Origin: Amblyornis subalaris
Taxonomy: Eukaryota > Chordata > Aves > Passeriformes > Ptilonorhynchidae
Assembly (NCBI GenBank): GCA_018881555.1
Contig: JACAXG010000052.1
Location: 5,444,156-5,508,155 of the forward strand
Length of the DNA: 64,000 nt
Direction: 5' to 3'
Under the pieces are notes generated by a model. It did no database searches. It was not told where the DNA came from and saw nothing but the letters and a program-made list of their open reading frames with translations. The position numbers were made by a program, and so were the translations under genes. Below are positions 38,701-51,250 of this stretch, in pieces (within the stretch, counting starts at the first letter, position 1; every line of letters begins with the position of its first letter).

Positions 38701-40299
38701 TCTGTATGTTTTGTATATTTCTGCTATTATCCCACCTTCTTCATGAGAAAATGTCTAAAAACCTTCATGGTATTTTCTGCAATGGCATCCTAGTCTTAGC
38801 ATATAAATCATGTCTATTGAGAAATAAGTCTCATTATGTCTAATTTCAAAGTAGATCCCTATTTATAATGCATGATATAGTTCATCAGGAAAACACTCGC
38901 TACCTACAATGAAATCATTGTAGTATGGTTATGTCTCATTGTTGGTGATAAGTCATTAAAGTAGGGGAGAGGGGCACAGTATGAGGAGACCAGCCTGGTG
39001 ACTCAAACTATACTCAAATAAGTATAAAAGGGCCAATTTTTTTTTTTTTTTAAGCAGTCAGTTTATTCAATTAACCTCATAGTTCAGTTTTTCCACTGAA
39101 GCACATTTCTTAGATGCTTACAATACTAACAGCAGGTTTTGAACCTCTGGAAAAGCACAGGAAACTGAAATACATGATTGAGACCCTGACATCATAGTAT
39201 TGGGACCTCAAAAGTAATTGGCACTTCATCCCAAGCGCCTTCCCACTGTGACATGCTTGTAGAAAATAGCAGAATATCTCTTTCTGGTGTTTTTTTTTCA
39301 CCCTGGTAATAGGCGATTTTTTTTTCTTTCTTTTTTTTTTTTTTTTCATAAGGGCTGCCCAAATTTTCATTCTGATATATGTTTTTCAACTTAAATTGAT
39401 GAAAAGCTCATTGGGTTTCCAATAAGTTTCAAATACTGCATAGGGTGAAGGGAATCAAACCTCTTTCTGTTTTATTCATTATACTTTTTGGAGGAGGTTT
39501 CAAAACTTTTCTCATTCTAGGCAAGAGTTCTAAACAATAATATATTTAGTATTATCATCATTATCATCATCATCATCGTCATACCATCAACTTTTCCTTT
39601 GGTAGACTTTAATGTATAATAATGAGTTCTGCTCTTCACAAGACATGCTTGGTCTCTGCATCTAAGTGTGTATGAAAATACTTTACTTTGAACTTGAGTT
39701 CAACCTTTAAAACACTGTTACAAAGAGGAGTCCAGACAACTTGCTCTAGCTGTTGAACATTTCTTACTAGCTAGCAGGAGCCTTCCTGTTGCTAGTTGTC
39801 AACAGTTGTGACAAACACTGAAAGCTTGTTCCTGGACAACTTGGCATTTAACTGTGAAATTTATCTCTAGACAGACATCTAAAATGTAGCTGGTGTGTCC
39901 TTGATAGGGAAACAGTTGTATCTGCTTTGAATTTATTCATTAGGTTTTTATTTGACTTCAACCAAAATCAAGCAGGAAGTTCAAGGTCAGATGGCTTAGC
40001 CCTTAAACTCTTTCTTGCACTCTTTCACTATCTAAATTGAGCCGGATTCTGGGAGATAAATCATTTTCACAGCTAACTGGGAGATAAGTTTATTCTCAGT
40101 CTGTTTTCCAGACCTAGAATACCTCTAAAATAAAAGAGCTTATTATTTTATTACCAAATGAGATTTGCTTATTTTGAAGCTGTATCACACTTCTGGCACT
40201 TATTTTGAGTAATGATACATGGTTACTGCTAGAACTCCCCTCTGCTATCTGATGCCTACTCAGATATTCCCCATTGGTATTTTTTCCCCCTGAGAAATA
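35790..40299. other. AT-rich single-copy DNA, no gene seen
   Basis: The stretch holds T runs (39037-39051 and 39331-39346), a TCA/TTA microsatellite at 39551-39582 and one undetermined base at 36212. The lysine-rich frames on the - strand around 39110-39390 are produced by the T runs and are not genes. Confidence 0.55.
39551..39582. repeat. (ATC)n microsatellite
   Basis: An imperfect ATCATC run with TTA interruptions spans about 32 bases. Confidence 0.8.
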
Positions 40300-40690
40300 A
40301 AGCATTTTAATTTTGTATTAGTTGAATTTCATCTTCCTGACTACAGATCATGCACAAATTTGTCAGGACCATTTTGAAGTCTGAGCCTCTTTATCAAACT
40401 GACCCTTCTTTTGGCTGAATGTCATCACCAAATTTTAGAAGTTACGCACTGTTTTCTACTGTACCATTAATGAAAAACTGACTTTAAGAGACACCTTTTT
40501 CAGTTTAAGATGCCTCATAGTTGTACTCCAAACCATTGATAATTATTATTGGAGAATCATTTTCCAGCCACCTTGAATTATTATAAACTGAGACTTTAGT
40601 TTATTTTTGAGATGTTTTGTGGGACAATCATTCTTTGATTTTGATATGTCACATCTACTCTTACAGTCCATAAGAAAAAGAATAAATCTC
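40300..40690 (-). mobile_element. Old CR1-type LINE ORF2 (RT palm) remnant, - strand
   Basis: On the - strand the bases complementary to 40421-40441 give LLKFGDD, corresponding to the LSKFADD catalytic motif of CR1 reverse transcriptase with alanine replaced by glycine. Flanking + strand text also fits the antisense of CR1 ORF2 in the right order: GTTGAATTTCATCTTCCTGA, then TGTCATCACCAAATTTT, then CCATTGATAATTATTATTGG, then GATGTTTTGTGGGACAATCA. No frame stays open, so it is a decayed copy, older than the other CR1 fragments. Confidence 0.65.
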
Positions 40691-42366
40691 CATCCTCTAC
40701 CAAACATCATGGACAAATATATTCAATTTCTTAGTCCTCGGTGACCCCTATCTATTCTCTCTAGTTCTTAGAGATACTGGAGTGATTCTAAGTGAATTCC
40801 CCTAAGTCCTTTGTCATGCTCTGGTGAATTATTTCATTGGGCCCTGAGGAACAGAACACAGATGCCATACCAACTCATCCTTTAATGTGATTTTTATATG
40901 TGCATTTTCTTTTTTTTTCTCCCGATCTCCAGCTTGAATCCCTCCTTGTGAAGCTTAACTGTTATGCACTTCACCACAGATTACCTTTTCATAGTTACCT
41001 AATCTAAGAATGCAATGCAACACCCTCATAACTTTTCCAATTTGGTCTGTTTTTTTCTGTATTAAGTACTTACACACTCATTCTTGCTGTTTTTTCTGTC
41101 TCTTGCTACTGAAAACTGATGTTTTCCTCCTTCTTTTCCTTGTTTGCATTATTGGTAGGAAGCTAGGGGAAAACAGAAGTAAATAAAAAATACATCTTCA
41201 ACTTAATCTTGCTTTGTGGCCTGAGGTAGAAAGTAAAACAAATTTGTTGCTATGTCATTAAGGATAATGTCCCTTGAGGTAAAATGTTGGCTTTTTTTGC
41301 TAAGGAGCAGTACACCAGAATATAAAGTAAATGATAGAAGAAATTTTATGCTTCTCTAAGCTTAAAGAAATCAAAGCAGTTTTGAGTGATTTTCCACAAT
41401 CAGTTTAATTTTCCTCTATTTTTAACTAATTAATTCTTGATAGTTAAGTAGAAGTTACAATACTTTCAAGATGAAAATTGCTACGTATGTTCACAGCTCA
41501 AGTAATCATTTGGTTGATTTCCATTTTTTTCTTGTCCTTTAGTCTGTTAAATACACACAAAAGCCACTACCACTGAATGTCTCTCCATATATTTTTTTAG
41601 CATATATTTTTTTTACCAGATAAATAGCTGGAACACTGGAACATGATAATCCTAATTTTTAGGCCTGACTAAACTAATGATATTTCTTTTAGTTTGAAAG
41701 TAATTTTTATATAAATCTCTGTTCTACATTATGAGAAACAAGGGTGTTGTACATTTTAGTTGGAAATTTTGCAATTTTTTTTTATATTTTCGGGGTTCTT
41801 TTTGTGGTAATGTGATGCCTGGTTTGAACATTCAGAATAAAATATAAATATAAGCAAGTTTTAAATTGTCAAATAAATTCCAAGTACAACAATGAAGTAC
41901 ATTTTTTCTTAGAGCATTTGTAATTTTTTTCTTATCTGATGATGTGATCCAAACTTTATAAAAACACTAGAAAATATGTATTTGAGAAGAAATAAACAAA
42001 TTTCTTTAGGGCATTCTCTGAGTCCCAGTACAGCAACTTAAAGAGGGTCATCTGAAGCTCAAATACAAACAAGATTTTCACAACACGAGAGATGAAGCAC
42101 TTAGAATATGGATGTGGTTAATTCGCAATAACAATGTGCAGTGCTTAATAAGGATGGAATGTCAGTAAGTATCTCTTACTTGGAGATCTTCAACTGAGAT
42201 TGACTGAGTGAATCTGAGTGTGTAATTAAATTTATTCAGGCAAAGAAACAAGGAATTTCTATATCCATGTACAGCAGTTGAAAGTCAACAGGAGAGTACA
42301 ATCGGTTAAGGTCATTCTTTAGTGCACAAAACTGCCAGCAATTCCAAATCTCAAAACCAAGTCCTC
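40691..42366. other. AT-rich single-copy DNA, no gene seen
   Basis: Nothing recognisable is visible; further decayed LINE sequence may extend into the first ~200 bases. Confidence 0.45.
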
Positions 42367-42980
42367 TTAAAAATGTAGGAACTTTACATCTCCACATGTC
42401 ACGTCCAGTCGTTTCTTGAACACTTCCAGGGACGGTGACTCCACCATTTCCCTGGGCAGACCATTCCAATGCTTAACAATCCTTCCAGTTAAGAAATTCT
42501 TCATGATGTCCAACCCAAACAGCCCCTGGTGCAGCTTGAAGTAATTTAGTCTTGTCCTGTAACCTGTTACCTGGGAGAAGAGACCAACCCCCACCTTGCT
42601 ACAGCCTCCTTCCAGGTAGATGTAGAGAGCGATACCATCTCCCCTGAGGGGCCCAGAGCTGAACACGGGACTTGAGGTGTGGCCTCACCAGTGCTGAGTA
42701 CAGACGAACAAATGCTGCCCTGGTCCTGCTGGCCACACTATTGCTGATACAGGCCAGAGTGCCATTGGCTTTCTTGGCCACCTGGGCACACTGCTGGATC
42801 ATGTTCAGCCAGCTGCCTGCCTCATCATGCAGATCTTTAACAATGATGTTACACAAGACTGGACCCAGTGTTGACCCCTTGGGTACACCGCTAGTCTCTG
42901 GCCTCCGACTAGACTTTGTTCCAGGGATTGTCACTCTCTCTCAACCCAGCCTTTCAGACAGTTTTTAAACCCTGACTATC
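42367..42980 (-). mobile_element. CR1 LINE ORF2 C-terminal fragment, - strand, internally deleted
   Basis: Two overlapping frames on the - strand together cover pieces of ORF2. The frame 42934-42599 contains SGVPKGSTLGPVLCN, the RT PQGS motif, then LNMIQQCAQVAKKANGT and [10 protein letters not shown]. The frame 42666-42367 contains [32 protein letters not shown] and RLDV, the C-terminal end. About 100 codons that normally lie between the PVLFN and LNMSQQCA regions are missing. They include the FADD catalytic motif. A second deletion falls where the two frames meet. The copy is inactive, and no terminal ATTCTATG repeats are visible at its 3' end. Confidence 0.88.
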
Positions 42981-45900
42981 TTCCCATCAAGACAACTTCA
43001 GCATCTGTTCCTTTCCTTTCTATTCATGTCTCATTTGAAATTCCTAATACTTTCTTTCAGGAAGGCCTGTTGATTAGTCAAGAGCCCGAAGATAAATCTG
43101 TCTTACACATTTGAAAAACATAAGTGCAGTACAACTTTAGGATTATAGCTGGTGCCCTGTGTCTATGAGCACTGAACTTCCCTGCCATGGTTTCTAAACT
43201 GTCCTGTGACTTTAAATGCCTAGATATTCCTCTTCATAAAAGTATACAATAGAACAGTGTCTGTAACACAGCTCCAGCTTTTGTAGGCTCTCAGAAACAA
43301 ACCTTCTGGTGTTGTAAAATCCAAACACACTCATTTCTTAAAACAAATAAGGTATTATACTGCTCCTAAAAATTTGGAGGATTTTTTTAAGATATTTTCT
43401 TTGGTCTGGTTTGGTTGGATTGTTTTGGTTTTTTTTTTCCAAAATGCAGCACGTACATACAAATCAAAGAAACTCCCCAAATATATATTGTGTTGGAAGG
43501 ACATTCACAAAAACTAAAACTACTTGAGCAGTTTTTGAGTGCTACAAAGAGATAAAAATCAGTAATTTAGCAGTTGCAGTTGGAATACAGGTACTGAAGA
43601 ACAAACTTGCAAGAAAATGGAAATAAATTGAAAAGTGTAGATCTGCATGCAAAGGGGTGGATGAAACATAGAGAAAGGAGTGAAAATCAACATAGTAAAA
43701 AGATTTTTAAATTTAGGAGAAGATTTACCAGGACAGTTTTAGAACCACAATGTTGGACAAAGAACCAGGACAAAAGAAAGTAATTTTCAGATTTAGATAT
43801 TGACATATTGAATATTTTTTTAATTACTGGAAGCAGACAGGGTACTAAAACTGTAATTTAAAAAGTACAGATTAATTAATAAATAGCATTAATAATTTTG
43901 CAAATCTGTTTTTTCTAGCATTAAGGGAATATTTTAAATAAAGTATTTCACTTCTTTTAGTAAATAAAGAGGATCTAGTAAAATTGCTCAGAGAAAACAA
44001 AATGTTCTAGAGATCTGTGACTTGATTCATGTAAAAGGGCAACTATAGCAAATGTAGGGGTGCAGCTGCAGTTCTTTAAAAGGCCAAATCTTAAAAAATT
44101 AGATATTTTAGTAAACAGCATCTGCATAGTAAAGACTGACCTTCATTTTGGGGTTTTGTTTGGGTTTTTTTTGGGTGGGAGGGGTGGAAGGGGCTTGTTT
44201 TTTCTCCTGGCTAAATAAAATTCAGTGCATCTATTCTTTTTGAACTTAAGCATGCCTGCCCTACAAACTATATGCAACAGAAAATATTGGTTAGAAGAGC
44301 AGCAATAAATTTTATTCTAAGACAAACAAATACACAGATAGAGAAATACTAACAGAGAAATTCATCAAGGACAGGTTTCAAATAAGTTTGACAATCTTTA
44401 TTATTATTTTTGTTAGTTAACCTGGAAAAAAGAAAGCAAGGATATATTAACATCTTTCTGATGACACAAGATTAAAGCAATTTAAAATACAAAGGAGAAT
44501 AAGGGTATTATGGAGAAAGAATTCCTTGACTTTGTAGCAACTTACATTATAGAAATGGGAGTTGAGAAAGATGTAAAATAATCAAGATCATTTGGCAATG
44601 GATTAATCAAGGTCTTTTTCCTGTTTATTGAGAATAGTTGAAGATACTGAAAGACAAGATTGTAATAATTGTAATAATATTTGTTTGATCTTTTGCATGT
44701 GTGCATGAGGAAACTGCATTTATTTCAGTCACATCCAAATACAGACTCCTAATAATTTCTAATACAAGTCACTTGTAATCAACAGACAGTTTTCTCTCAG
44801 CCCAGACTGGAGCATGGAATAATGTGTTTGTCCTCACAGAAAGCATTATTAGCTCAGGAAATATATAGACATGTCTTTTTTTTCGTTATTGTTTAGAGCC
44901 AGCTTCTGTTTAGTAGGTTACAATGACACACAGTGGGGTTTTTTACACCTACCTTCAAAAGATTGTGGGTATTTTTGTCTTTTATGGAATAGTTATAAAT
45001 CATCAATATAATTTGGTCATAAAAAGATATACATAGTTCATGCTGCATCAGTCAACATTTTTAATAGAAATGAGAAAACAAAAGTGTCATTACAGAAGGC
45101 ATGAAAATATTGTATATAATTTTGATTAACCACATTAAAGAAACAGAAATTCAAACTGGAACAAGGCTTAGATGATTGTCACAGAAATAGAGAAGCTATA
45201 CTGAAGCTGATCAGCAGATTTGATGGCTTCTCATTTCTCACTATAGCTTATACTAAAAGTCACAGAACCGCAAGATTTCAGGTACTGTTGTAACTTCAGG
45301 TAATATCGGTTTTGTACCTTTCTTTGGGAGATGCAAATACTTTTCTTATCAACAATGCTCAATATTCATATATTATGACGCTGGTGGTTTTTTTAGAGGC
45401 CAAGTTAGCATATTCAGATAAGCAGAAATGGATGTTAAAAAATGGTGGTTGTTTTCCACAGGGAAATTTCAAAGGCTGTTATAAAGAAATAAAAAAATTT
45501 TTTTTTTCATGAGAGATGTTTTCCATTTTCAGTTAACATGATTTTCTTTAGTCACAGAAGTTTCATCAAATAAAACTTTTGAGCTTTGAAATAAATAGCA
45601 ATTTTTCCACCATAAGCATCTAAAACAAGCAAAAATGCAGCCTGTCCCTTTTCAGAGCAAGAAAATCAGGGAACTGGCTTTTCAATGGAAGATAAAGCTG
45701 AAGCAGACCATCAATTGATTCAAAAAGCGGAAAATTCAGCATCTCTTTTGAGGGGAAGAGGTGCAGTAGCAAATGATGCTAAGTCTGGTGTTTGTGCTTG
45801 CCTGTAGATACAGACAGCAGGAGAGTTCTCTCTGCTGAAGTAATGAATAATTAAAACATACTTAGAACCCAGCATATAGAGTGGTGGGATGCTATCAGAC

Positions 45901-47479
45901 TAGCTGTTGGTGGTGACAAAAATGGCATCCTCTTGGCTGTGAATGTGGAGGTATGAGTAATGTTGGCCCTCATACAAGAGAGCTGAGAACACCTAAGTTG
46001 AGGATTTTATTTTCTGATGGCTATTATTGTAGGCAAAACTATGCAGGTAGAGTGATATTATGGTAGTTAGCAAGTTGCTTTCTTCTCATTATCACAGAGA
46101 TTCAGAATAAATAATACTAGCTTGAGGTGGAGATAGAGTAGATGATCTTCTGCCAGAGTTTTTTCCAGCCTCCCTTTTATTTTAATAATTTGAGATTTTT
46201 CTCAGTGAGAATTAAAAACTTAAGATGATAGAAGATATTTTTTCCGCTGTATATTCATGCTGATGCACGAGGCACATTAAATCTTGGATAAACTTATTTA
46301 TATATTTTTCAGTTAGTACACGGGGACTTGTAACTATTAAGCAGAATCAATAGGCAAACATCAGCTTAGAGCAGCTAGTTGCCTTACTACTCTGATGAAC
46401 CAGCAACATAATGTCCTGCTGAGCTCTAAAGTATAAAACTTATTTCTAGTCAACATTACATGAAACACACATAAGGGAGACATTGAGCTATCACTTAACT
46501 TAGTTAACAAACTAGAGAAGTATAAAATTATGTTAAACAGAATATTGGATCATATAATAGGACATGTAAGTACTTTCAGGAACCTTTAAAATTATTAAAA
46601 TTGAGTGTGGTTTGTGCAGATATTCTGGAGAAGTCCTGTTTTTTCAGTTCTCTGGCTCCAAAGTGGTCACTTCATGATTAAACAGACTTCAAGCTGAGAG
46701 AGATTATGACAACCACGTAGTGTGTACTCATTCCTTTATTCTTGTATTGCTGGAAGAATGGTAGTTCCCTGGACCTCATACAGGTTTCAAGGATTTTCAC
46801 AACACAGAGGTGTGATTTTTACACCATTTAAAGATATGTAAATATATAAGAAAAATGAGAAATAACTTCCAGGTGGAAACATAAATCTGCACTTTTTATG
46901 AAGAAGCCAAAGAGAGCCTCAGCAGCACAGAAAATATAACCAATAGAGAAATATGAACTTTGGAAATTGTTCAGAGATTTCAGTTGACTCCAACTCATTG
47001 AAACTGCTTCATTAACATCCCTCTGGTATTATGCTTTATTTTTTATTCTATTCTAATATAAAATAAGGGGATATTATGCCTTTCTAATACAATTGAAAGT
47101 GATGGTTCTGAGCCTTGCCGGAGAAAATTGTAACAAATGCAAGTATTTCCATAATGCAGAATGTGGGGTATTATTTCAGTCCTTGCTTTACCCATCAAAA
47201 TTTTATAATTTCTGTCTCATTTTGGTTTTGTTGTTTATTATTAAAGAGTGTTTGAAACAGCAAGGAAGAGTGGAATTTATGTCACTTAACACTTGGCATT
47301 TATAAGTCTAAGCTGATTAACTCCAGCTTGATTCAGTTGTGCACACAGAGACACCTCATGTCACTGAGGTACCCTGAAGAACCTCACTCATTCCCTATTT
47401 GTCAATCAAGAAATATCTGTGTTCTGTGTTGTAACTCATAGTCCTATGAAGATATCACAGTTGAGCCAAATTTTTGCTC
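42981..47479. other. AT-rich single-copy DNA, no gene seen
   Basis: No exon or full repeat is recognisable. One weak CR1-tail-like segment is listed separately (46127-46178). A G/T-rich low-complexity run lies at about 44149-44199 and a short T run at 45496-45508. Confidence 0.5.
46127..46178 (+). mobile_element. Possible CR1 3'-tail fragment
   Basis: The text GAGTAGATGATCTTCTGCCA followed by TTTTTTCCAGCCTCCC resembles the CR1 3' end, where 'actagatgatcttcagaggtcccttccaacctc' is usual. It is short and diverged, with no terminal repeats. Confidence 0.3.
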
Positions 47480-47910
47480 CTCTAGTTTTCTGTTTATGCA
47501 GCCCATAGTTCCTCAGCTTCCACACGTGACTGATGTAGGGAAAAACATTCTTGAAGTTGAGATAGGCCACCTGCTGTCTCTTTATCCTTGTACCTCATCA
47601 TTTAGCAATAAAAGGCACTCAGTTTGGTCAAGAAAGTTTGACTTTGTAAACTAAATTACCTTCCTGTCCATCATGCATTCGTGAATGTATTCTGAGATGA
47701 CATGCTTCATGATCTTACTAAGGACTGAAGAGAAATTAAACGGCCTTTAGGTCCTTGAGTCCTCCTTTAAAATAGATACAGCATAATTAATTTTCTGAGT
47801 TGTTGGTGATAACTCCTGAATAGTATGATTTTTCATAAATGAATGACAGCAGTAGTCCAATTCCATCAGCCAGTTTTTTCAACACTCTTGGGTGAATTAA
47901 ATGATCAAAC
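47480..47910 (-). mobile_element. CR1-type LINE reverse-transcriptase remnant, - strand
   Basis: Translation on the - strand gives, in order, HPRVLKKLADGIG with LSFIYEKSYYSG (about 47900-47815), then a KIMKHV..EYIHECMMDRK-like stretch (about 47735-47675), then VAYLNFKNVF and HVWKLRNYGLHK (about 47570-47500). These correspond to CR1 ORF2 RT blocks, with YLNF standing for the catalytic YLDF, so an active-site aspartate appears replaced. Frameshifts and stops separate the blocks. It is diverged and probably old. Further decayed ORF2 sequence may extend toward 48.3 kb but could not be aligned by eye. Confidence 0.7.
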
Positions 47911-49597
47911 ACTCCAAAAAATTAAAATTCTTAGCAATGATTTACAGACCTTTTACCACCTCTGTTGTCTGTTCATTTCCTGCAAGCTTTCTTTTTACAT
48001 TTTAGTTCACAAAAAAATTTCTTGCAACAAGTAAAATAGGTTATTTTTCAAGATTGCCAGACTTCTTGAGTCCATCCTCTTTGCCTCATGAACAAAACCA
48101 GCCTTCGGAAAAAAACCAGAATCTTCTGATTTTCATCTAGAGATAGAAAAGATATGTGTCTGGCTTCACGCTGGAGCCCTATGCAGGCAGTGAGCTGTGT
48201 TACATAGAATGTGACAGTCTCTCCTCTACTATCTTTATTCTTCTTTAACCACCTACACTCAGTCCTGTATACCTGTTGTGCTATCATGCTGTCTCGGTGA
48301 TGCCCATCGTTGCATTACCTTGTCTCATTACAAGAATTTCCAATTCTTTCTCTTTATTTTTTTAAGTACTTTGCATTACTGTACAGATGTTTGAGAGGAG
48401 CTTCTGAATGTCCTCTCTTCTGAGAAGGAATGTGAGTCCTCCTTATTCCATGAGAACCTCCTCTTCCTGATGTAATTTTGGATCTCTGTGCCCATCATCC
48501 AGTCAACTCGTGTTAAATCTTTTCTTACTAGGTAAATAAGTTTGGTTTGATCATTGGCCATGGGCTAAGGCATGTTCTCCTGATGAACTCTGTCCATTTT
48601 CTCTGCTGGTAAAGAATTTAAATAGCTCCATTACCATCCACCTTTATTTTTCTCAATAATTAACAACATAATAATGTATCTCAACATTTTACATATTTTT
48701 GATTTATTTATTTTACTGTATTTTATTACATATATTTTTTTTTAATGATGGTGATATTTTTATCCCCTTTCTTGAAAAGTAGAATGATTTGAATTTCAGT
48801 TCCTACTTACTTATTCATGTTTCCACTGGATTCCCATTAAAACTTGACACAAAGAAATAAAGTCAATGAACAATACTGAAGATAGGTTTACAAAATTCTC
48901 AAAATGACATATGGAAATGTATTCTATGTAGCTAAATACGATGGAAATAGGAGGAACAGTTTTATCTCTTCATATATTTCCATTATTAGTGTGATTTTGA
49001 ATATATTAAGCCAAGGGTCAGTTTAATTCTAATTTACAACCTGTAGTGATTTGCTTTTAATGTTGAGACTCTTAACTCTCAATGTGAAATTAAGTCTTTA
49101 TCTGAATGTCCTATTCTGGGTATGGTGAGGGAATCCTAGGACCTAAGAGTGCTTCCACATTCCTCATGGGAAAAGCACCTACTCCTCCAAAAAACCCCAA
49201 AAAAAACCAACAACTTAATCTTCCTGATAACGACAGATCTTTACTTTTAGTATTTTGTGACTTGCATAAAATTGCAATTGTTCTAACACAGCCAAAACCC
49301 AATTTATTTCCAAATATTAGGCTAAGGCTTTATCTTCACAGGTATAATTTAAATATATTCATTAATATTTTAATTGTTAGCAATTTGTTTATTTGCATGG
49401 GATCATGGACAAAACATATATCTGTTTTATAAGTTATAGTGCATTACAGAAACTGAACATTCAGATACTGAAGGATTGAAATTAATTCATGAGGTTAATT
49501 CAGTATCACTGAAATTAATATTGTAACTGTGGTGAGATTCTAATAAAACAACTGCTGCAAGGATCATCTCCATTGTATCAGACTTCTCTAATTTTTA

Positions 49598-49673
49598 TGT
49601 GTGCATATATAGATATATGTGCATATGTGTAAACATATATATGTGTGTATGTTTGCAGTCATATATATAAACA
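49598..49673. repeat. TATATG/TGTG microsatellite-like stretch
   Basis: Interrupted TATATATG and TGTGTATG units spread over about 75 bases. Confidence 0.7.
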
Positions 49674-50040
49674 TTCCTGCCCATTATTTAGTAGTTCTGT
49701 TTTCATCAAATTACCATATTTCATACCGACATTATTTTCTCAAGTGACCAAGATGCAAACATACTGTCTAGTCAAAAGCAAGGCAAGGATGAACCAAGAA
49801 CTGAGAACAAATGTTTATTCTGTTATCTTTCCTTCAGTTTCATAATGGGGCTGGATCAGCACAATCAGAAGATATTTATTTATAAATATTTAGTCTAGAA
49901 GTACAACTTATTAACTATGGGAGACTTTGCTAACCACGCACAGATTTATGTAACAATCAGGAAAAATAAGAAGGTGTATTTTTAATGATCTATGAATATA
50001 ATCACTGACTAGTTATTTAAAAAACACTTGTACTGTAAAT

Positions 50041-50104
50041 ATGTTTATTATTCTGATTAGCTGTAATAGCTAATGTTTATTATTCTGATTAGCTATAATA
50101 GCAT
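50041..50104. repeat. 32-bp tandem duplication
   Basis: ATGTTTATTATTCTGATTAG and the next twelve bases (50041-50072) are followed head to tail by a second copy (50073-50104) that differs at one base (CTGTAATAG versus CTATAATAG). Confidence 0.85.
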
Positions 50105-50696
50105 GTTCTCTTCTAAGTTTTTTTTCTGAAAATTTCCAAGCTGTTTATTAGTAAAAAAGTACCAGCTTTGTTCTTCAGTCTCCCAAGCTCAAAAACAAAA
50201 CTTGTGAAGATCTAAAGAGAATTAGAAAAACATGGCAGAGAAAAAAAAAATTGTGAAAACGTGAAAAAAACCCCAATTCGTGGAAAATCCTTTTTTCTCA
50301 TTCCTTTTCTTAATCCAAATCTGTTTCCTCTGTTAGACCATTTAGACACGAATATTTTCCTTACTTTGCTATACTTCTAATGAGAAAGGATGTATTGAGT
50401 AATTCTGATAAGTACCTTTGCTCAATTTCTTAGATGAAAGGGGTAGAAGTAAGAGAGAGAACAAAGAATCCAAATAGACTCACACAAAGGATGTAGCGAA
50501 GAAAACAGGAAAGGAAAAGTTTACCAAAATCACAATCATTTAACTTTAATCATGTCAGCAGGGTCAAATTCTGTGCCTGATAATTGGGGGTAAAAAAGCT
50601 TGACAATAAATGTTAAAGTCAGAAGGAATCCTCAAATTCTGTGGGATGAGAGGATTCCTCAAGAAGAAAGCAACACAGAGGAATGAGGAAAGACGG

Positions 50697-51250
50697 TGTG
50701 GTGTGTTGACCTCTGCTGAGCAACAGGTGCTCACCAAGCTGCTCTATCACTTCCCCTCCTCAGCATGACAGGAGAGAAAAGATTAAAAGCTTGTGGGACA
50801 AGATAAAGGCAATTTAATGAAGAAATGCAAAGACTCCATGAAAGTAAAGCAAAAGAGAACAAAAATATTTATTCTCTACTTCCCATCAGTAGTTGATGTC
50901 CAGAGAGTTCCAGAGAAGTAGGACCTCAGTTCACATAGCAGTTACTTCAGAAGACAAACATCCTAATAACGAATGCCCTGCTCCCCTCACTCCTATTTTC
51001 CTTTATCTTTTGTTGCTGAGCATGGTGTCAAATGATAATGGTCAGTTTGGTAAGTGTCAGTTTTACGGTTGGACTTCACCATCTTAAGAGTCTTTTCCAG
51101 TGACTAATTGGACTAAATGATATGGAATATCCCCTTGGCAGTGGGTGCCAGAGAGGTTGGTTGGAGAAACAGCCTTGATGTTGAGCAGGCACTGCTGAGC
51201 AATAGCCAGAATAGCCAGGTATGTTAGCAATACCATTCTAGATTCAAATA
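50697..51250 (-). mobile_element. Diverged LTR, ERVL-like bird family, - strand
   Basis: The + strand starts TGTGGTGTGTTGACC and shows CTGCTCTATCACTTCCCCTC, CTTGTGGGACAAGATAAAGG, CTACTTCCCATCAGTAG, GATATGGAATATCCCCTTGG and CACTGCTGAGCAATAGCC in the order of an antisense avian LTR of the same broad group as the 27.8 and 31.9 kb copies. ATTAAA (complement of TTTAAT at 50813-50818) supports the - orientation. The U3 start (high-coordinate end) seems truncated, with similarity fading after the AATACCATTCTAG near 51230. No target duplication was found. Confidence 0.7.

Larger units (their letters stand above)
47911..50696. other. AT-rich single-copy DNA, no gene seen
   Basis: It includes a TA/TG microsatellite-like stretch (49598-49673) and a 32-base tandem duplication (50041-50104). 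The frames near 48048-48561 and 49106-49432 show no recognisable domain. Confidence 0.5.

Noticed and set aside
39110..39390. Lysine-rich small proteins on the - strand
   Set aside because: The lysine codons are the complement of long T runs (low complexity).
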